Assembly: GCF_029277445.1 (NCBI RefSeq)
Contig: NZ_CP119566.1
Coordinates: forward strand, 3,784,001-3,848,000
DNA from: Pararhizobium qamdonense
GTDB taxonomy: Bacteria > Pseudomonadota > Alphaproteobacteria > Rhizobiales > Rhizobiaceae
Direction of reading: 5' to 3'
DNA: 64,000 bases
The translations under genes and the position numbers were made by a program. Of the stretch, positions 24,994 through 33,256 are shown one piece after another. The stretch's first letter is position 1; every line of letters begins with the position of its first letter. The notes under the pieces are model-generated. The model saw only the letters and a program-made list of their open reading frames with translations, was not told the origin of the DNA and did not search any database.

Positions 24994-26589
24994 TTATTCG
25001 GCGATGTCAACGCCTTCGAAGACGAAGTCGCCGAGCGGGGACTGGACGAAGCCGGACACCTTCTTGCTCATCGGAACGACGGCGAGCGAGTGGTCGAGCG
25101 TGTTCCAGGGCGCTTCCTTCTTGAAGACAAGCTGTGCTTCTTCATAGAGCTTCGTGCGCTCGGCAACGTCGGACGTTTCCTTCGCCTTCGTTACCAGATC
25201 GTCGAACTCCTTGTTGCACCACTGCGCACGGTTGTTGCCGCCGACAGCGTCGCAACCGAGCAGCGTGTCCAGGAAGTTGTCCGGATCGCCATTGTCGCCG
25301 GTCCAGCCCAGGATGGCCGCACCGTCGCGGTCCTTGGCAGAGGAGAGCTTCAAATATTCGGCCCATTCGTAGGAGACGATTTCGGCGGTGACGCCGATCT
25401 TGGCGAGGTCGGACTGCATCAGTTCCGCTGCACGGCGGGCGTTCAGCATGTAGGGACGCGCAACCGGCATTGCCCAGATCTTCATCTTCAGATCCTTGAC
25501 GCCAGCGTCTTCAAGCATCTTCTTGGCGACTTCCGGATCGTACTTGTCGTCTTCGACCTTGTCGTTATAGGACCACATTGTCGGCGGGATCGGGTTCTTG
25601 GCAACCGTTGCGGCACCCTGGAACACGGCATCGACGATGGCCTGCTTGTTGACAGCCATGTTGAGGGCCTTGCGGACTTCAACCTTGTCGAACGGCGCAA
25701 CGAGCGTGTTGTAGGCAAGGTAGGAAACGTTGAGGCCGGCCTGTTCGGAGATGTTCAGGTTCGGATCAGCCTTCAGTTCGGCAACGTCGGCAGCGTTCGG
25801 GTAGGACATCAGGTGGCATTCGCCAGCCTTCAGCTTCTGGGCGCGAACGGCGGCATCCGTGGTGATTGCGAAGACCAGATCGTCGATCTTCTGCTTGCCA
25901 CCCCAGTAGTCGGGGTTTGCCTTGTAGCGGATGGCGGCATCCGGCTGATAGGCGACGAACGTGAACGGACCCGTGCCGAGCGGCTGCTGGTTCATCAGTT
26001 CCATCTTGCCGTCAGCCTGAAGCTTGTCGGCATATTCCTTCGACAGGATCGAGATGAAGGGCATGCCGAGATTGGCCAGCAAAGGCGCTTCCGGACGCTT
26101 CAGCACGATCTTGACCGTCAGGTCGTCGACCTTTTCAACCTTTTCGAGCAGGTCCGGCAGGCCCATGCCGGAGAAATATTCCCAGGAGGCGCCGGGAACA
26201 TACTTATTCCAGGCATTGTCGGCCTTGTACTGGCGCTCGAAGGAGAAGATGACGTCGTCGGCGTTCAGTTCGCGCGTCGGCGTGAAATATTCGGTCGTCT
26301 GGAATTTTACGCCCGGGCGCAGCTTGAAGGTATATTCCTTGCCATCGGCAGAGATTTCCCAGCTTTCAGCCAGCGCAGGCTCGATTTCCGTCGTGCCGCG
26401 CTTGAATTCCACCAGCCGGTTGTAAACCGTGTGCGCAGCCGCGTCGAAAGTCTGACCGCCGGTGTAGAGGCCAGGGTCGAAGCCTTCCGGCGACGCTTCC
26501 GAGCAGTAGACGAAGGTCTTCGACCATGCAGAACCGGCCATCAATGTGGCAATCGCGGTTGCTGCGATGAGGGTAGAGAGCTTTTTCAT
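24994..26589 (-). CDS. dppA: Peptide ABC transporter substrate-binding protein, DppA type
   Basis: 531 residues. MKKLSTLIAATAIATLMAGS is a signal peptide (cleavage near SAWS). Mature protein begins KTFVYCSEASPEGFDPGLYT, typical of DppA. Family-5 solute-binding features include YTFKLRPGVKFQTTEYFTPT and the C-terminal SPLGDFVFEGVDIAE. It binds dipeptides (or, in some relatives, haem or delta-aminolevulinate) in the periplasm and feeds DppBC. It is the first gene of the minus-strand operon dppA-B-C-D-F. Precise ligand not visible. Confidence 0.92.
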   Translation of the reverse strand: MKKLSTLIAATAIATLMAGSAWSKTFVYCSEASPEGFDPGLYTGGQTFDAAAHTVYNRLVEFKRGTTEIEPALAESWEISADGKEYTFKLRPGVKFQTTEYFTPTRELNADDVIFSFERQYKADNAWNKYVPGASWEYFSGMGLPDLLEKVEKVDDLTVKIVLKRPEAPLLANLGMPFISILSKEYADKLQADGKMELMNQQPLGTGPFTFVAYQPDAAIRYKANPDYWGGKQKIDDLVFAITTDAAVRAQKLKAGECHLMSYPNAADVAELKADPNLNISEQAGLNVSYLAYNTLVAPFDKVEVRKALNMAVNKQAIVDAVFQGAATVAKNPIPPTMWSYNDKVEDDKYDPEVAKKMLEDAGVKDLKMKIWAMPVARPYMLNARRAAELMQSDLAKIGVTAEIVSYEWAEYLKLSSAKDRDGAAILGWTGDNGDPDNFLDTLLGCDAVGGNNRAQWCNKEFDDLVTKAKETSDVAERTKLYEEAQLVFKKEAPWNTLDHSLAVVPMSKKVSGFVQSPLGDFVFEGVDIAE

Positions 26590-27104
26590 GAATTTGCTTC
26601 CCAGATTTGTTCTTGTTCTCGTATTTTTCTGACGCAGAAGCCGTTTTTTCCGGTCAAGGCCGGATGGAACGACATTTGATCACGCAATGCAATAAGCGAC
26701 CCGAAAAATTTGTCCAATTGGAAAATTCTCCCAAGTGCGACATTGCCGCAGGCTATACACGACTTTTTTTCAGCCATCCAACGCGAAAACCCGAATCGAT
26801 TTCGTTTCAGTGTCAAAGTCAATCCCAAATTGCACGGATAGCGCCAGAGGCGGCGGCATGGCATAAGGCCCGTGCGGGGTGGGGAGGACTGTCCGGCTTT
26901 TATCTGCCAGGCGGGGATGAGATGAAAGCAACCATGGCCAGTCCTCCCCCTCGCCCCAGCGCTGCGGCCTTGCTGCCGTCGGCCTCAAAACTGCCCCTAC
27001 CCTCAAAACCGCAAGTAACTCGCCTTTTCCGTTCCGGTGCGGTTGCTTATCGAGAATCGCACGTTAAAATAGCAGTCGCGGAATACGTGGGGGACGGCCG
27101 CGAC
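26590..27104. other. Divergent intergenic region between dppA and luxR-type gene
   Basis: 515 bp if the LuxR-type gene starts at GTG 27105. It must hold the dppA promoter (minus) and the regulator promoter (plus). The plus-strand frame is open through much of it, but its composition (Ser/Pro/Lys-rich) is not like a LuxR N-terminus. No known operator is recognised. Confidence 0.45.
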
Positions 27105-27815
27105 GTGACGACCGATTTAAAAAGCCACCGGCAAACCTATTATGACAACGATTTGGAGAAGGCTCTCAATCGGGTCGATTTCTTTCGAATTTTCCACACG
27201 ATGGCGCTGCGCTTCGGTTTCAACCATTTCGGCATCCTGCAGCTTGGCAACGAGGGCGATGCTTGCACGCTGACCAACCGGCTGGCGCTGCACGATCTTC
27301 CCTCGGGCCTTGCCGACGCCTATGACAAGCGCCACCGCTTCGGCGATTCCGCCGTTTTCAAGAGCCTGCACACGTCCTCCATTCCTTCCATCTGGAAAGC
27401 CCAGGACCCGCATCCGGGACATGGCGGCAATCTGCTCGGGCAACTCGGCTTCGACATGCTGGTCTGTATCCCGGTCGCCAGCATCAACGGCGCCCGCTAT
27501 GCCGTGCTGTTTCTGGGCGACAGCGACGACATGGAACGGCAGGCGCATTATGCGCTGTGCTACGATGCCATCTGCGCGTTCGACTATTTCTACCGGCTGG
27601 TTCTGTCCAACAAGGTTGGGCTTGGGCTGACCCCGCGGGAAACGGAAATCCTGCGCTGGATATCGCATGGCAAGACGGCGAGCGAGATCGCCCTGATCGT
27701 CTCGGTCTCCGAACACACGGTCAATTCGCATACCGCGACGATCCTGAAAAAGCTCGACGTCGTCAACAGAACCCAGATGGTGGCGAAAGCGATCCGCGAG
27801 CAGATTATTCAATAA
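27105..27815 (+). CDS. LuxR family regulator with autoinducer-binding-like domain
   Basis: 236 residues from GTG 27105, preceded by GGGGGA; the frame stays open to ATG 26922, so a longer protein of ~297 residues is possible. Residues ~15-160 resemble the autoinducer-binding domain of LuxR regulators (FFRIFHTMALRFGFNHFGIL, DMLVCIPVASINGARYAVLF). The C-terminal ~60 residues are a LuxR helix-turn-helix: GLTPRETEILRWISHGKTAS, then VSEHTVNSHTATILKKLDV. No luxI-type synthase lies in the window, so it is an orphan regulator or senses something else. The receiver-protein gene follows 72 bp later on the same strand. Confidence 0.82.
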   Translation: MTTDLKSHRQTYYDNDLEKALNRVDFFRIFHTMALRFGFNHFGILQLGNEGDACTLTNRLALHDLPSGLADAYDKRHRFGDSAVFKSLHTSSIPSIWKAQDPHPGHGGNLLGQLGFDMLVCIPVASINGARYAVLFLGDSDDMERQAHYALCYDAICAFDYFYRLVLSNKVGLGLTPRETEILRWISHGKTASEIALIVSVSEHTVNSHTATILKKLDVVNRTQMVAKAIREQIIQ

Positions 27816-27887
27816 CGCCTTTGCGCCTTCGCATACTGCATAGAGCAACGCAATTTCATTAAGCCATTCACCAAGCGAAACCGCCCG

Positions 27888-28274
27888 ATGACCCACACGA
27901 TCCATATCCTGCTCGTTGACGACGATCCGGCCGAAAACCTGATCATGCGCGGCGTGATGAAAAAGGTCTTGAGCCTGCAGATTAAGCTGCACTATTGCCA
28001 GACGATTGGTGCTGCGCTGGACTTCATCGCGTCGGGCACGCCGGTTTCGATGGTGCTGATGGACAACCGGCTCCAGCAATGCGATTTTCGCGAGACGGTG
28101 CCGATCCTGCGCCAGAATGGCTATATCGGCCCGATCGGCGTGATTTCCTCGTCGCTCGCCGATCCCTATTTTCAGAAATTCGAGGAATACGGCGCCGATT
28201 TCCGCATCGACAAGGGCGAACTCGATCCAACTGCCGTGGAGTTCATCCTGCGCGAATATGTGGCCAAAGGCTAG
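27888..28274 (+). CDS. Single-domain response regulator
   Basis: 128 residues forming one receiver domain and nothing else. Acidic D11-D13 (LLVDDDPAEN), phospho-acceptor D59 (VLMDNRL), Ser at the conserved Thr/Ser position (VISSS, 86-89) and Lys109 (RIDKGEL) are present, so phosphorylation is expected. The helix alpha3 contains an unusual LQQCDFRETV. There is no output domain; such proteins act by protein contacts, phosphorelay or as phosphate sinks. Its partner kinase is unknown. Located between the LuxR regulator and rirA. Confidence 0.85.
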   Translation: MTHTIHILLVDDDPAENLIMRGVMKKVLSLQIKLHYCQTIGAALDFIASGTPVSMVLMDNRLQQCDFRETVPILRQNGYIGPIGVISSSLADPYFQKFEEYGADFRIDKGELDPTAVEFILREYVAKG

Positions 28275-28295
28275 CCAGCAAAATTGCTGAACCCA

Positions 28296-28415
28296 CCGTC
28301 ATTCCTGTGCTCGTCAGAGGAATCCAGTCCACTCAAGTCCTTGAGCTGAAAGAGCCTTTTGACCCGACGGACGCCGGGTCGCTAGATCCCCGCCACAGGG
28401 GCAGGGATGACGGAG
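28296..28415. repeat. Dispersed palindromic repeat, family A, copy 2
   Basis: Same layout as the element at 9445-9565: CCGTCAT at one end, ATGACGG at the other, with the internal CTCAAG-TC-CTTGAG and GACCCGACG palindromes conserved. Lies in the gap between the receiver gene and the end of rirA (convergent), where it could also serve as a transcription stop. Confidence 0.8.
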
Positions 28416-28453
28416 AGTGGTATATCGCTCCCGTAAGACATTCTGAGTAGGCT

Positions 28454-28918
28454 TTAGGCCGCTGCAGTCTTTGGATGGGTGAGCTGGTCGAGGCCGAGCA
28501 GGAAGTTGATCTGCGGCCGGGCCTTCACCAGGTCGTCGATCGAATATTGCTGCAGGACTTCGAAAAACGCGTTCAGCGCCTTGCGCAAGGCGGAGTTCAG
28601 ACCGCAGCTGTCGACCAGCGGACAATCGATCTCGCCGGCTTCGAAACATTCCGCCATGGCAAAGCTGTCTTCCGTGACCTTGACGATATCGAACAGGCTG
28701 ATATCTGCAGCCGGCTTGGGCAGGCGCACGCCGCCATTGCGGCCACGAACGGTCTCGACAAGGCCGGCCTTGTTGAGCGGCTGCAGGATCTTGAAAAGGA
28801 AAAGCTCGGACACACCATAGGCCTTGGCGATTTCCGGAATGCGGCTGAGATGGCCGTCATTGGCAGCGCAATACATGAGCATGCGGACTGCGTAGTTCGT
28901 TTGCTTCGTCAGACGCAT
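28454..28918 (-). CDS. rirA: Rhizobial iron regulator RirA (Rrf2 family, Fe-S)
   Basis: 154 residues from ATG 28918. The sequence MRLTKQTNYAVRMLMYCAAN and the winged-helix segment YGVSELFLFKILQPLNKAGL are those of rhizobial RirA. The Fe-S cluster ligands C91, C99 and C105 are at the known positions. With iron the [4Fe-4S] form represses iron-uptake genes; iron starvation breaks the cluster and relieves repression. In Agrobacterium rirA itself is repressed by Irr. Here an Irr-box-like palindrome covers the -35 of the putative promoter (29043-29077). Confidence 0.96.
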   Translation of the reverse strand: MRLTKQTNYAVRMLMYCAANDGHLSRIPEIAKAYGVSELFLFKILQPLNKAGLVETVRGRNGGVRLPKPAADISLFDIVKVTEDSFAMAECFEAGEIDCPLVDSCGLNSALRKALNAFFEVLQQYSIDDLVKARPQINFLLGLDQLTHPKTAAA

Positions 28919-29042
28919 TATCGACTCCAGGCTTCGATCGTTCGGCGCCACCGGGTTTGCATAAACCCCGTGAGCCCGCAATGGCACTCAAGATATCGTG
29001 GCAGCCTCGCCGATTCGACAGGCGCTCCACCTTCTGCTTCAC

Positions 29043-29077
29043 ATATAGGACGTCTGATAGTTTGGAACAATTCCAAA
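29043..29077 (-). promoter_or_regulatory. rirA promoter overlapped by an Irr-box (ICE)-like palindrome
   Basis: TTTGGAACAATTCCAAA (29061-29077) is a perfect 7-3-7 palindrome close to the ICE/Irr-box pattern (TTTAGAA-N3-TTCTAAA). Reading the minus strand, TTGTTC (29070-29065), 16-bp spacer and CTATAT (29048-29043) form a plausible promoter for rirA, with its -35 inside the palindrome. Confidence 0.65.
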
Positions 29078-29192
29078 AAGCAGAAAAATCATCTCGAATT
29101 GATCATGATCAGCTTCTGTCGCGCTGTCCACCCTTCAGACGGGAAAAGTTGAAGTACCAGCTCAAGTTTAGATGGATTTTTGTGCTTGCGGG

Positions 29193-30266
29193 CTAATTTT
29201 GCGCCGGTTTTTCCCGCAATTGCGCCTCATAATCCAGGATCGCCTTGCGGCGTTCTGGCGTGCCCGGATGGGTCGAGAGGATATTGGTCGCGGATGTGTC
29301 GCCGAGTTTCGCCTCGATGATCTCGAAGAAACGCGCGATGGCCGTCGGGTCGTAACCGGCTTTCTGCATCAGCTCGACCGAATGGCGGTCGGCCGCCGCT
29401 TCCGCATCGCGCGAATAGGAGAGCGCCAGAAGGCCGCCGCCCTGAACCAGCAGGTCCTCGACGCTATCGCCGACATCGCCGGCAATCAGCATGATCAGAC
29501 CGGCCATGCCTGCAGCCCTGTAAATCTGGCGCAGGCTGTGTTCCAGCTCAACATGGCCGATCTCGTGCGCCAGAACGCCGATGAGCATTTCGGTATCGCC
29601 GCCGGCAAGATCGACCAGTTCGTCGGTGATGATCAGCGTGCCATCCGGCAGCGCGAATGCATTCGGGCCGATCGTTCCGCCCTTTCGGAAATTCAGCGTA
29701 TAGGCAGAGGAACCGTGGTCGGAGTTCAGCGCGATGCGGGCAAAACCATCGGAAATCGCCCGCCGCTTCGCCTCGTCCAGCTTGGTTTCGCTCAGCACCG
29801 TGCGGTCCAGCGTTTCGAGCGTGCTGATCGACATCAGGCGCGGCACGACCGGCGGCGTGACGGCGACGGCGACTTCCACCAGAACCGGAAGCGCATAACG
29901 GTAGACCAGGCCTGACAGCAGGAAGACCGCGAGCACAAAGATGACAAGCCGCGGGTGAAAGCGTTCGAGGCGATGAATAATCCCTGCCCGCTTGCGCCCA
30001 TGGACGCGCTGCAGCGTGTCGATCGCGGCATTATCCGTGGTTTCAAACAGCGAACCATCGGCAAACCCGATACGGCGCGGGATCGAGCCGACCCTTGGCG
30101 AGATATCGAGAGTTAAGAAGACCGAGGATGCAAGCTCGGTTCCATCCTGTGCGACAGCCCGGACCTGCCCATCCCTTTCGACCAGGAGGGACGGGACGGA
30201 GCGGCTGGAATCCAGGGGATGCCAGTCGCCGCGGCAGACCGGCTTTTCATCAGAAGCCAAAGTCAA
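29193..30266 (-). CDS. M48 family zinc metalloprotease with N-terminal membrane anchor
   Basis: About 357 residues if translation starts at TTG 30266, which overlaps the end of the yjgN gene; no ATG fits the family start, and upstream codons belong to the yjgN region. A ~100-residue soluble start is followed by a transmembrane helix (LVIFVLAVFLLSGLVYRYALP). The protease domain has the zinc site HEIGH near residue 230 (VLAHEIGHVELEHSL) and the distal YSRDAEAAADRHSVELM with the third ligand. M48 (HtpX/BepA-like) enzymes handle membrane or periplasmic protein quality. The link with YjgN is a known gene pair in alphaproteobacteria. Confidence 0.85.
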   Translation of the reverse strand: MTLASDEKPVCRGDWHPLDSSRSVPSLLVERDGQVRAVAQDGTELASSVFLTLDISPRVGSIPRRIGFADGSLFETTDNAAIDTLQRVHGRKRAGIIHRLERFHPRLVIFVLAVFLLSGLVYRYALPVLVEVAVAVTPPVVPRLMSISTLETLDRTVLSETKLDEAKRRAISDGFARIALNSDHGSSAYTLNFRKGGTIGPNAFALPDGTLIITDELVDLAGGDTEMLIGVLAHEIGHVELEHSLRQIYRAAGMAGLIMLIAGDVGDSVEDLLVQGGGLLALSYSRDAEAAADRHSVELMQKAGYDPTAIARFFEIIEAKLGDTSATNILSTHPGTPERRKAILDYEAQLREKPAQN

Positions 30267-31344
30267 AGCCCTCGAACTCCATGAACTCCGCACCCACGGC
30301 GGTTCCCTCCTGCCCGGTTGCCGCCAGGATTTCGCCGACATCGCCGTCGAAACGGATCGCCGTGTGCTCATTAACGTACCGCGCCATGCGCACTGCGGCC
30401 CAGGGGCGCATCAGGCCGAGCGTCAGGACGGTCACGGCCACATTCGACAGGGCAATCCACACATAGCGGAAACGCGAGAGATCGCTTTTCAGCGCATGCC
30501 GGCCATCGAAACGGGTCGCCGACCAGGCGATGTTGCGCACGCCGGCGCGGTAAAACAGTGCGGCAATACCAAAAGACAGAAGCACTGTGAGATAGGCTAT
30601 CACGCCCAGGACGAACATCGAGGCCTGGAAGCCCGGCGGCAGGGCGTCGGGATTGTTGATCAGGGCCATGATTAGGGACAGGTTGGCCAGCGCTGCGACA
30701 GCGATGATGAGCAAGCCGAGAACGATGATCAACGCCGAGAAGAACCAGGTCTTATAGATCGGCCCGAGCTTCGGGTCCGCCGCAAAGGCGCGGCCGCCAT
30801 AGCGCAGATTGTTGGCGAGGTAACGGTACATCCAGCGGCTGGCAAGCGGCGCCAGGAGGCCGAGCGACAGCACCGCGATGACCGGACCGGCCATGAAGGC
30901 GACGAACGCGCCGCCCATCCGGCCAACGAAGTCGAAACGCACATTGCGATAGCTGGTGACCCGGGCGCTGAAGCGCAGGCCGCGCATGATCAGCCACGGA
31001 AAGAAGCACAGCACGACCAGAAAGAGCAGAAGACCAGCAATCGGCAGCACCGCCAGGACGATATTGTAGACCACCAGATAGCCAAGGACGATCAGGCGCC
31101 CGATGAGAATCTGCTTGCCCTTGGCATGATATTCGAAGGCGCGGCCGAGCAGCACCGTGTTGCCATAGAAATAGCGGTTGCGGCGCACCTTCGCCCAGGC
31201 CGAATAGATACCGAGCGTGACGATGGTCAACAGGATGTTGACGATCCAGATACCGAAATATTCCGCGGCATTTCCGGTAAACGACAACCGGTGGAATTCC
31301 TGCGATGCGGCCGGTACCGGCGCCGTGTCGAGTGTGCTCATCAT
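30250..31344 (-). CDS. YjgN/DUF898 family membrane protein
   Basis: 364 residues (two ATGs at 31344 and 31341). About eight hydrophobic helices arranged as two repeats of the DUF898 unit: FTGNAAEYFGIWIVNILLTI with YSAWAKVRRNRYFYGNT in the first, and WSATRFDGRHALKSDLSRF with LMRPWAAVRMARYVNEHT in the second. Function unknown. It overlaps the M48 protease gene, so the two products are probably made together. Confidence 0.87.
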   Translation of the reverse strand: MMSTLDTAPVPAASQEFHRLSFTGNAAEYFGIWIVNILLTIVTLGIYSAWAKVRRNRYFYGNTVLLGRAFEYHAKGKQILIGRLIVLGYLVVYNIVLAVLPIAGLLLFLVVLCFFPWLIMRGLRFSARVTSYRNVRFDFVGRMGGAFVAFMAGPVIAVLSLGLLAPLASRWMYRYLANNLRYGGRAFAADPKLGPIYKTWFFSALIIVLGLLIIAVAALANLSLIMALINNPDALPPGFQASMFVLGVIAYLTVLLSFGIAALFYRAGVRNIAWSATRFDGRHALKSDLSRFRYVWIALSNVAVTVLTLGLMRPWAAVRMARYVNEHTAIRFDGDVGEILAATGQEGTAVGAEFMEFEGFDFGF

Positions 31345-31466
31345 TGTCCCTCTTGCCTGTCATGACTGCAATGCGGGAACGTTCGTCTATCCCCCGATAT
31401 TCGCCCGCCCCGGACGAAGACTTAGACTGTCATGCCCACAGGTCAACCGCACCCTTGCAGGCGGAC

Positions 31467-31493
31467 AAAAAAAGGGCCTCCGCAAGGAGGCCC
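31467..31493 (-). terminator. Rho-independent terminator of mmsA
   Basis: GGGCCTCC / GGAGGCCC stem with a 4-nt loop followed on the minus strand by seven T. Confidence 0.88.
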
Positions 31494-31511
31494 AATCGGG
31501 GAAAATAATCG

Positions 31512-33008
31512 TTACTTCATCGTCGGCATGACGAATTCGGCACCGTCCTTGATGCCCGACGGCCAGCGCGAGGTGATCGTCTTTGTCTTGGTCCAGAACT
31601 TGATCGAGTCCGTGCCGTGCTGGTTGAGATCGCCGAAGGACGAGGACTTCCAGCCGCCGAAGGAATGATAGGCCAGCGGAACCGGGATCGGAACGTTGAC
31701 GCCGACCATGCCGATATTGATGCGGGACGCGAAATCACGGGCAGCGTCGCCGTCGCGGGTATAGATCGCAACGCCGTTGCCATATTCATGCTTCATCGGC
31801 AGATCAAGGGCTTCCTCATAGGTCTTGGCGCGCACGACCGAGAGAACGGGGCCGAAAATCTCCTGCTTGTAGATATCCATGTCCGGGGTGACGTTGTCGA
31901 ACAGGCAACCGCCAACGAAATGGCCGTTTTCATAGCCCTGCAGCTTGAAATCGCGGCCATCGACGACGAGGTTTGCGCCCTCTTCGACACCCTTGTTGAT
32001 CAGGCCGAGAATACGCTCCTTGGCTTCCTTGGTGACGACGGGGCCCATATCGGCCTTCTCGTCGGTATAGGGGCCGATGCGCAGGCTCTCCACCATTGGG
32101 GTCAGCTTTTCAATCAGGCGGTCGGCGGTTTCCTTGCCGACCGGGACGGCAACCGAGATCGCCATGCAGCGTTCGCCGGCCGAGCCGTAGCCGGCACCCA
32201 TCAGGGCGTTGGCGGCCTGGTCGAGATCGGCATCCGGCATGATAATCATGTGGTTCTTGGCGCCGCCGAAGCACTGGGCGCGCTTGCCGTTCATGGCAGC
32301 CGTGCCGTAGACATAACGGGCAATCGGGGTCGAGCCGACGAAGGATACGGCGGAAATGTCGGGATGCGTCAGGATCGCATCGACCGCACCCTTGTCGCCG
32401 TTGACGACGTTCAGGATACCGGCCGGCAGACCGGCTTCGATCATCAGTTCAGCCAGGCGGATCGGCACGGACGGATCGCGCTCGGACGGCTTCAGGATGA
32501 AGGCGTTGCCGCAGGCGATCGCCGGGGCAAACATCCACATCGGGATCATGGCCGGGAAATTGAACGGCGTGATGCCGGCGCCGATGCCGACGGCCTGGCG
32601 GATCGAATACATGTCGATATTCGGACCCGCACCTTCGGTAAACTCGCTCTTGGAAAGATGCGGAATGCCGATGACGAATTCGCAGACTTCCAGACCGCGA
32701 ATGACGTCGCCCTTGGCATCCTCGATGGTCTTGCCATGTTCGCGCGACAGCATCTCAGCCAGTTCGTCCATGTTCTCATTCAAGAGCTGAACAAACTTCA
32801 TGAACACGCGGGCGCGGCGCTGCGGGTTGGTGGCAGCCCATTTCGGCTGCGCAGCCTTGGCGTTCTGAACGGCCGCGTCCATTTCCGCGTCGCTGGCCAG
32901 CGCCACAGTTGCCTGAACTTCGCCGGTTGCCGGATTGAAAACATTGCTGGTGCGGCCGCTGGTGCCTGCAACACGGGTGCCGCCAATGAAATGACCGATC
33001 TCGTACAT
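31512..33008 (-). CDS. mmsA: Methylmalonate-semialdehyde dehydrogenase (CoA-acylating)
   Basis: 498 residues, full length. Converts methylmalonate semialdehyde to propionyl-CoA (and malonate semialdehyde to acetyl-CoA) in valine and inositol breakdown, using NAD and CoA. Catalytic Cys281 lies in GSAGERCMAISVAVPVG; the N-terminal HFIGGTRVAGTSGRT and the GITPFNFPAMIPMWMFAPAI segment are typical of MmsA/IolA rather than other aldehyde dehydrogenases. AGGAGGAT precedes the ATG. A LysR regulator is divergent from it and may control it. Alone here, without mmsB or iol genes. Confidence 0.93.
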   Translation of the reverse strand: MYEIGHFIGGTRVAGTSGRTSNVFNPATGEVQATVALASDAEMDAAVQNAKAAQPKWAATNPQRRARVFMKFVQLLNENMDELAEMLSREHGKTIEDAKGDVIRGLEVCEFVIGIPHLSKSEFTEGAGPNIDMYSIRQAVGIGAGITPFNFPAMIPMWMFAPAIACGNAFILKPSERDPSVPIRLAELMIEAGLPAGILNVVNGDKGAVDAILTHPDISAVSFVGSTPIARYVYGTAAMNGKRAQCFGGAKNHMIIMPDADLDQAANALMGAGYGSAGERCMAISVAVPVGKETADRLIEKLTPMVESLRIGPYTDEKADMGPVVTKEAKERILGLINKGVEEGANLVVDGRDFKLQGYENGHFVGGCLFDNVTPDMDIYKQEIFGPVLSVVRAKTYEEALDLPMKHEYGNGVAIYTRDGDAARDFASRINIGMVGVNVPIPVPLAYHSFGGWKSSSFGDLNQHGTDSIKFWTKTKTITSRWPSGIKDGAEFVMPTMK

Positions 33009-33121
33009 GGTGATCCTCCTGATCTTGATTATGGCGGGAGTGTCGCACTACAATATGCACAAATCAACGCGCGATATTCAGGAACCGTTGTGCAGAAATT
33101 GATGCTCGCTGTGAATTTTCT

Positions 33122-33243
33122 CTTCTCCCCGGCGGGGAGAAGGTGGCGCGTAGCGCCGGATGAGGGGGCCGCAGCCGCAGAGTTTGACGCACCACCCCCT
33201 CATCGCCTCGCCTTGCTCGGCACTTCTCCCCGCAGGGGAGAAG
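33122..33243. repeat. Intergenic palindromic repeat, family B (RIME-like), copy 1
   Basis: Ends in CTTCTCCCC...GGGGAGAAG hairpins with GATGAGGGGG / CCCCCTCATC in the centre. Two further copies lie at 53508-53643 and 53731-53867. The layout resembles rhizobial RIME elements. It fills most of the mmsA/LysR gap, so the promoters of both genes must be squeezed beside it. Confidence 0.75.
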
Positions 33244-33256
33244 CGAAAATCGCACC

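Noticed and set aside
24931..26679. Plus-strand open frame of 582 codons opposite dppA
   Set aside because: It exists because dppA codons are GC-biased at the third position; the minus-strand protein has a signal peptide and all family features.
26607..27104. Upstream extension of the LuxR-type gene to ATG 26922 or further
   Set aside because: The added residues are Ser/Pro/Lys-rich and unlike LuxR N-termini; GTG 27105 with GGGGGA before it gives the normal family length.
31382..31410. GGAAC near 31377 upstream of the yjgN-M48 pair as a stress promoter
   Set aside because: It points away from the genes and lacks CGTT at the required distance.
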